Below, piece by piece: positions 59,675-64,000 of a DNA stretch of 64,000 nucleotides (the stretch's first letter is position 1; every line of letters starts with the position of its first letter). The DNA comes from Candidatus Bathyanammoxibius amoris (GTDB lineage Bacteria; Planctomycetota; Brocadiia; Brocadiales; Bathyanammoxibiaceae), in the NCBI GenBank assembly GCA_024451685.1, contig JAMXCW010000006.1, positions 69,218 to 133,217 of the forward strand, in the 5' to 3' direction. The notes under the pieces are model-generated. The model did no database searches and was not told the origin of the DNA. It saw nothing but the letters and a program-made list of their open reading frames with translations. Both the position numbers and the translations under genes were made by a program.

Positions 59675-60643
59675 CTAAACAAACAACGCGCTAACGGATT
59701 CGTTGGTGTGTATCCTCCTGATGGCCTCGCCCAGGATTCCGGATATAGTCAGCACGATGAGCTTCTTTCCCAGGGGTTTTGCCCTTCCATCGAGTGGAAT
59801 GGTATCTGTAACCGCCAGTTCCTTGATTGGCGCCTTGTTAAGTTTTTCGGCCGCTCTGCCGCACAGCAGGGCATGGGTCGTACCGACGTATATGTCTTTC
59901 GCGCCTTTTTCCTTAAGTACGTTTGCCGCCTGCACTATTGAGCCGCCGGTAGCTATCAGGTCGTCAATCATGATGACGTTTTTCCCCGCTACGTCACCTA
60001 TCACGAAGCCCACCTCTGTTTCTTCCGGGCCTACGCGGCGTTTGTCCACCACGGCCATCTTTATATTGAGCTTCCTTGAGTACGCCCTTGCTATCTTTAT
60101 TCCCCCTACGTCCGGGGACACTACTATGGCATTGGGCAGATTGAGCGACTTGTAGTGTCCGCACAACACGGGGAATGCGTAGAGATGGTCCATCGGTATG
60201 TCGAAGAAGCCCTGGATCTGCGCGGCGTGTAGGTCCATGGCCAGCACCCTGTCCACACCAGCTTTACATATGATGTTTGCCACCAGCTTGGACGTTATGG
60301 GTACGCGTCCCTCGTCCTTCCTGTCCTTTCTGGCATAGCCGTAATAGGGTATTACCGCCGTGATCCTGGCCGCTGAGGCCCTTCTGATACAGTCTATAAA
60401 TATCAGGAGTTCCATCAGGTTTTCGTTAACCGGGGGACTCCCGGACTGTACTACAAAAACGTCGGCCCCCCTTATGTCCTCATTTATCTTCAGGTCTATC
60501 TCTCCATCGGGGAAACGTCCTACATATGCGTCACCAAGCGGAATCTTCAGGTGGTCACATATCTTGTGAGCTAAATCCGGATTGGCGTTACCGGTAAAAA
60601 CCTTCAGATTGTTCAGACCTTCAATCAGTGCCTTTTGGTCCAT
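59675..60643 (-). CDS. prs: Ribose-phosphate pyrophosphokinase
   Basis: A 322 aa PRPP synthetase: RFPDGEIDLKINEDIRGADVFVVQS, RKDRKDEGRVPITSKLVANI (flexible loop), the AMDLHAAQIQGFFD motif and VIMIDDLIATGGSI (PRPP site). It supplies PRPP for nucleotides, His and Trp. Confidence 0.98.
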   Translation of the reverse strand: MDQKALIEGLNNLKVFTGNANPDLAHKICDHLKIPLGDAYVGRFPDGEIDLKINEDIRGADVFVVQSGSPPVNENLMELLIFIDCIRRASAARITAVIPYYGYARKDRKDEGRVPITSKLVANIICKAGVDRVLAMDLHAAQIQGFFDIPMDHLYAFPVLCGHYKSLNLPNAIVVSPDVGGIKIARAYSRKLNIKMAVVDKRRVGPEETEVGFVIGDVAGKNVIMIDDLIATGGSIVQAANVLKEKGAKDIYVGTTHALLCGRAAEKLNKAPIKELAVTDTIPLDGRAKPLGKKLIVLTISGILGEAIRRIHTNESVSALFV

Positions 60644-60722
60644 CCAGTATTCCCCTCAATTCTTGGTAGAACTGTTTTTTTAGTTACCTGTGACCAAACA
60701 CCTTGAATACACGAACAAATAC

Positions 60723-61490
60723 TTACATACCACCGAGGCCCCCTGCGACTATCCCGGAGACCTTTTCAAGGTCTTCCTGAGAATTCACCCCTAACACCTC
60801 GCTGGGGTCGGATGCGATAAGGGTATTTACCCTCTTGCCCATGCCGCCGCTAAGCACCTCTATCACCTGTGTCAGGTAATATTCCCCTTTCCTGTTGTCC
60901 GGGGTGAGCCTTTCCAGGGCCTCCAAGAGCGGACCCGTTCTGAAACAATAAATGCCTGAGTTTACCTCTTTTATTCCTGTCTCTTCCTCGGAGGCATCCA
61001 GTTCTTCGACAATCCTAGTCACCCGGTCCTGCCCGTTCCTCACCACGCGGCCGTAACCCTTTGGGTCATCAAGATACGCCGTAAGCAGGGTCGCGTCCGA
61101 ACGGGTCTCCTGATGCACCTTTCTAAGGGTCTTTACCGTGTCGGGTTTTACAAGGGGGCTGTCTCCGGGAAGCACTACTATGTTTTCAGGCATGTCCTCA
61201 GCCCGGTCCCCTAAGAAGGTGGTTGCGGCCCTAAGGGCATCCCCGGTGCCCAACTGACGGGGCTGCTCCACCCAATCCACTCCGAGCCCTTCCAGTACCC
61301 TGGCAACTTCCTCTTTCTTGTGTCCAACTACCACCAATACCCTTGAAACGCCCGCCTTCCTTGCCGCGTCAATTACCCACTTTATCATAGGTGTGCCGCA
61401 CAGCTCGGCGAGCACCTTAGGGCCCGTATAACTCATTCTGGTACCCTTACCGGCAGCAAGGATAACGGCCACTTCACTGCATAAGTTCAT
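60723..61490 (-). CDS. GlmU-like UTP-sugar uridylyltransferase, N-terminal domain only
   Basis: A 255 aa nucleotidyltransferase. AVILAAGKGTRMSYTGPKVL (UTP loop), EQPRQLGTGDALRAA, VVLPGDSPLV (metal Asp) and GKGEYYLTQVIE (here RKGEYYLTQVIEVL) match GlmU's pyrophosphorylase domain, which makes UDP-GlcNAc. The left-handed beta-helix acetyltransferase domain of full GlmU (~200 aa more) is absent; the gene stops cleanly and a tRNA gene lies upstream. The acetyltransferase step must be encoded elsewhere. UDP-GlcNAc would feed LpxA. Confidence 0.9.
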   Translation of the reverse strand: MNLCSEVAVILAAGKGTRMSYTGPKVLAELCGTPMIKWVIDAARKAGVSRVLVVVGHKKEEVARVLEGLGVDWVEQPRQLGTGDALRAATTFLGDRAEDMPENIVVLPGDSPLVKPDTVKTLRKVHQETRSDATLLTAYLDDPKGYGRVVRNGQDRVTRIVEELDASEEETGIKEVNSGIYCFRTGPLLEALERLTPDNRKGEYYLTQVIEVLSGGMGKRVNTLIASDPSEVLGVNSQEDLEKVSGIVAGGLGGM

Positions 61491-61508
61491 CTTGTGTCTT
61501 TATAAAAG

Positions 61509-61579
61509 CTACCCGGGGAGGATTCGAACCTCCACCGAGAGATCCAAAATCTCTAGTGCTACCATTACACTACCGGGTA
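61509..61579 (-). tRNA. tRNA-Gln (anticodon TTG)
   Basis: A 71-nt cloverleaf on the minus strand. Acceptor TACCCGG/CCGGGTA with discriminator G, D arm GTGTAATGGTAGCAC, anticodon stem AGAGA/TCTCT with loop TTTTGGA (anticodon TTG), T arm GGAGG-TTCGAAT-CCTCC. The 3' CCA is not encoded. It lies between glmU-N and ilvD. Confidence 0.95.
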
Positions 61580-61584
61580 ATAAA

Positions 61585-63237
61585 TCAGCCTACCAGTACT
61601 GCACCCTTACTGGCGGAGCTCACCAGCCGGGCGTATTTGGCGAGATAGCCACTCACTTGGGGTGTGATGGGTCTCCACTTCTTCCTGCGCTCTTCCAGCA
61701 CGTCTTCCGGTATATGCAAATCCAGGCGACGTCCCGGTATATCTACGGATATCTCATCGCCGTCTTCAACCAGCGCTATGGGACCCCCCACTATGGCCTC
61801 CGGGCTGACATGTCCGATACATGGTCCCCGGGTGCCGCCGGAAAAGCGCCCGTCTGTAATAAGTGCCACTGAGGTGTCGAGCCCCATCCCCGCCAGTGCC
61901 GCAGTGGGTGAGAGCATCTCCCTCATGCCGGGGCCGCCCTTAGGCCCCTCATACCTGATTACCACCACGCAGCCGGGGCCAATCTCATCATTCATTATGG
62001 CCTTCATGGCCTGTTCTTCCCTGTTAAAAACCCTGGCACGACCCTTGATACACCGGGCCTCCGCAGCTACCGCACTCTGCTTTACAACAGAACCTTCGGG
62101 GGCAAGATTGCCGTAAAGAACAGCTATGCCCCCTTCCTCGCCCGCAACCTCTTTTTCGCCTTTTATTACCTTTGTGTCAGGTGATTCTGCCTCCGCGGCA
62201 ATTTCTGATATCTTCTTTCCACTTACGGTCATATAATCCTTGAGCTCCTTTCCCAGCCTCTTCAAAACGGCCGGGATACCTCCCGCATAGTGGAGGTCCT
62301 CAAGGAAGTATTCCCCACCCGGCGCAAGGTTTACCATGTGGGGTATCCGCTTACTGATTTCGTCAAAGTGGTCTAATGTAACCTCCACCCCGGCCTCTCT
62401 TGCTATAGCAGGCAGATGAAGACACGTATTGGTAGACCCTCCCAGGGCCATGTCCATAACTATCGCATTCTCAAAGGCATCGGGCGTCATTATGCTTCGC
62501 GGGGTCACATCCTCTTTAGCCAGTCTGACGGCGACCTGTCCGCTCCTGTAGGCTATCCGGCCCTTTTCCGCGGACACTGCCAGGGCCGTAGCACAACCGG
62601 GCAGCGACATGCCCATGGTCTCGGTCAAGCAGGCCATGGTATTGGCCGTGTAAAGGCCCTGACAAGAACCTGCGCCGGGGCAGGCCTCCATCTCCAGCCG
62701 GTCCATCTCCTCCTGGGTGATTTCTCCTCTCCGTCTCTTCCCTACCGCCTCAAACGTGTCGCTTACGAGGGAGAGTTTTTTCCCCTTCAGATTGCCACAG
62801 AGCATAGGTCCGGCCGTTACCACTAAGCCGGGTATGTCAAGCCTGGCCAGGGCCATCAACATCCCCGGCGTAATCTTATCACAATTCGTGAGCAACACCA
62901 AGCCGTCCAGGCTGTGTGCGCTGGCCACGCATTCAATGGCGTCCGCGATAACCTCCCTTATGGCCAGGGAGTAACGCATGCCCGGATGCCCCATCGCTAT
63001 ACCGTCACATATACCGGGGATACCAAAGATAAAGCTAACCCCGCCACCTGCATGCACTCCCTTCTCTATGGCAGTCTCCAGGCGTCTCATATGTATATGC
63101 CCTGGAATAAGCTCGGTGAAGCTGCTGGCTACCCCGATGAAGGGTTTATTCAGGTCATCCTTGTCCAGACCTGTAGCAAAGAGAAGAGACCTTGCAGGAG
63201 CACGTTCAAGCCCTACTTTTATGACATCACTGCGCAA
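61585..63237 (-). CDS. ilvD: Dihydroxy-acid dehydratase
   Basis: A 550 aa iron-sulfur dehydratase of the Ile/Val/Leu pathway. Cluster Cys residues lie in [13 protein letters not shown] and [17 protein letters not shown]; the [19 protein letters not shown] motif near the C-terminus is the family mark. Length is typical. A sigma-70-type promoter and an 88-nt leader lie upstream (63332-63360). Confidence 0.98.
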   Translation of the reverse strand: MRSDVIKVGLERAPARSLLFATGLDKDDLNKPFIGVASSFTELIPGHIHMRRLETAIEKGVHAGGGVSFIFGIPGICDGIAMGHPGMRYSLAIREVIADAIECVASAHSLDGLVLLTNCDKITPGMLMALARLDIPGLVVTAGPMLCGNLKGKKLSLVSDTFEAVGKRRRGEITQEEMDRLEMEACPGAGSCQGLYTANTMACLTETMGMSLPGCATALAVSAEKGRIAYRSGQVAVRLAKEDVTPRSIMTPDAFENAIVMDMALGGSTNTCLHLPAIAREAGVEVTLDHFDEISKRIPHMVNLAPGGEYFLEDLHYAGGIPAVLKRLGKELKDYMTVSGKKISEIAAEAESPDTKVIKGEKEVAGEEGGIAVLYGNLAPEGSVVKQSAVAAEARCIKGRARVFNREEQAMKAIMNDEIGPGCVVVIRYEGPKGGPGMREMLSPTAALAGMGLDTSVALITDGRFSGGTRGPCIGHVSPEAIVGGPIALVEDGDEISVDIPGRRLDLHIPEDVLEERRKKWRPITPQVSGYLAKYARLVSSASKGAVLVG

Positions 63238-63277
63238 GAGGTACCTTTAGCTTATTATCTCATGGCCGAAGTGTGTA

Positions 63278-63289
63278 AGTGTAAACACT
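63278..63289. promoter_or_regulatory. Inverted repeat in the ilvD leader
   Basis: AGTGTAAACACT is an inverted repeat (AGTG/CACT around TAAA) between the ilvD promoter and the start codon; a possible operator or small hairpin. Confidence 0.35.
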
Positions 63290-63331
63290 GCAATGGATTA
63301 AAACAACTTACACGCCCCCGGCAAAAGAAAA

Positions 63332-63360
63332 ATGCTAACACAGCTAATTGGTCAAGTCAA
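63332..63360 (-). promoter_or_regulatory. Promoter of ilvD
   Basis: Minus strand: TTGACT (63360-63355), 17-nt spacer, TAGCAT (63337-63332). Leader of about 88 nt before ATG 63237, without a recognisable attenuator or T-box. Confidence 0.6.
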
Positions 63361-63511
63361 GCAAAATCCACTATCTGGAATTCCCTTGACTTTAGTTTTC
63401 AAACTTGTTTAACTTGTGGTTTTATAATATCTTCTGATTAACTTCACCCTGTGTCCACCCGGCCCCACACAAGGGCCCTACAACTATAGAGGACTCCTTG
63501 AAGAGGCGCTA

Positions 63512-63937
63512 ATGGTATTAGTGAGCGGATGCCTTGTAGGTCTGGAGTGCAGGTATGACGGCAGTTCCGAAAGGAATGATCATCTGCTGGCGCTGCTGCA
63601 AGGCACGAGCTTCCTGCCCTTCTGCCCCGAACAGATGGGCGGCCTTCCGACCCCAAGACCCAGGGCGGAGATAGTGGGCGGTGATGGACACGACGTCCTG
63701 GCCCACAAGGCCAGGGTCGTTGACAAATGTGGCAAAGACGTTACAGGGGCTTTTGTCCGCGGGGCGATGGAGTCGGTGAAGCTTGTCAGGCTTTTTAACA
63801 TAACCAGGGCCCATCTGAAGAGCAAGAGCCCGTCTTGCGGTCTTGGCTTGATCTACAGAGAAGGCCGGCAGGTCGAGGGCGATGGGGTATCCGCCGCGCT
63901 GCTTGTCCAGAACGGCGTAAAGATTACCTGCGTCTGA
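63512..63937 (+). CDS. DUF523 family protein
   Basis: A 141 aa protein of the DUF523 family: VSGCLVGLECRYDGSSE at the N-terminus, LPFCPEQMGGLPTPRPRAEI, and KSKSPSCGLGLIY with the conserved Cys. The spread of cysteines suggests metal or Fe-S binding; function unknown. In some proteins this domain is fused with a DUF1722 domain; here it stands alone. Confidence 0.93.
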   Translation: MVLVSGCLVGLECRYDGSSERNDHLLALLQGTSFLPFCPEQMGGLPTPRPRAEIVGGDGHDVLAHKARVVDKCGKDVTGAFVRGAMESVKLVRLFNITRAHLKSKSPSCGLGLIYREGRQVEGDGVSAALLVQNGVKITCV

Positions 63938-63942
63938 GGCGA

Positions 63943-64000
63943 TGGCAAACTTACTTCCAGGACGAAGAAGATACGGAGAGCCTTACACTGTTTAAAAAAC
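63943..64000 (+). CDS. Possible beginning of a further gene, cut by the window edge
   Basis: The frame from 63943 reads WQTYFQDEEDTESLTLFKK and is open to the window end, with protein-like composition. No start codon or ribosome site was identified for it; the ATG at 63942 is in another frame and stops after 17 codons. Only weak support. Confidence 0.25.

Noticed and set aside
62914-63441. 175-codon plus-strand ORF over the 5' end of ilvD
   Set aside because: It is mostly antisense to the well-supported ilvD and covers its promoter; no protein-like features.
63942-63995. 17-codon ORF starting at ATG 63942
   Set aside because: Very short, no ribosome site, and another frame across it looks more protein-like.

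Overview
This window looks like a chromosomal segment of a Gram-negative-type bacterium of moderately high GC with frequent ATA isoleucine codons. An outer membrane is implied by bamA, an ompH/skp homologue, lpxC and lpxA. The short EF-Ts, an uridylyltransferase-only GlmU, a pyruvoyl-dependent arginine decarboxylase beside a deoxyhypusine-synthase-like gene, and an ADP-forming acyl-CoA synthetase together suggest a Planctomycetota lineage close to Brocadiales. This is inference from gene content; Nitrospirota or another LPS-bearing phylum is not excluded.

Layout. Positions 1-6980 (mostly minus strand) carry three copies of a cyclic-nucleotide-binding-domain (CNBD) gene. Only the third still has an intact partner gene for an unrecognised polytopic membrane protein; the first two keep decayed 3' remnants of it. 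Between copies 2 and 3 lies an AT-richer accessory stretch (about 1550-5430) with a nuclease-like gene, an orphan solute-binding lipoprotein, a TPR protein that seems to have lost a protease domain, three copies of a ~57 bp repeat, two related hairpins and two related promoters. Positions 7005-9988 hold an M16 peptidase pair (one active, one lacking the zinc motif). Positions 10132-13889 are an arginine/polyamine operon (arginine decarboxylase, DHS-like homospermidine synthase candidate, agmatinase, argJ). Then come a DUF255 thioredoxin-like protein, a GGDEF/HD-GYP receptor, a two-gene unit with an FHA-TM-trypsin-like protease, and a metal-efflux unit (SmtB/ArsR regulator with a textbook operator, zinc/cadmium ATPase, small secreted protein).

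Positions 24585-30656 encode a DJ-1/PfpI protein, an ADP-forming acyl-CoA synthetase, a P-loop/DRTGG protein, pyruvate kinase and a ComB-like phosphatase. Positions 30811-45605 are a complete 14-gene nuoA-N operon ending in a geranylgeranyl-reductase-family flavoprotein. From 61490 down to 45668 the minus strand carries a dense housekeeping block: glmU-N, prs, rplY, pth, rpsF-ssb-rpsR-rplI, dnaB, bamA-ompH-lpxC-lpxA, a Gfo/Idh oxidoreductase, a radical SAM/SPASM protein, and rpsB-tsf-pyrH-frr with its own promoter. A tRNA-Gln, ilvD and a DUF523 gene close the window.

The parts most worth a second look are the CNBD/membrane-protein module with its internal duplication and three copies, the repeat-rich accessory stretch, the FHA-protease unit, and the ADP-forming synthetase/DRTGG/pyruvate kinase cluster. 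No CRISPR array, transposase, integrase or rRNA gene was seen.
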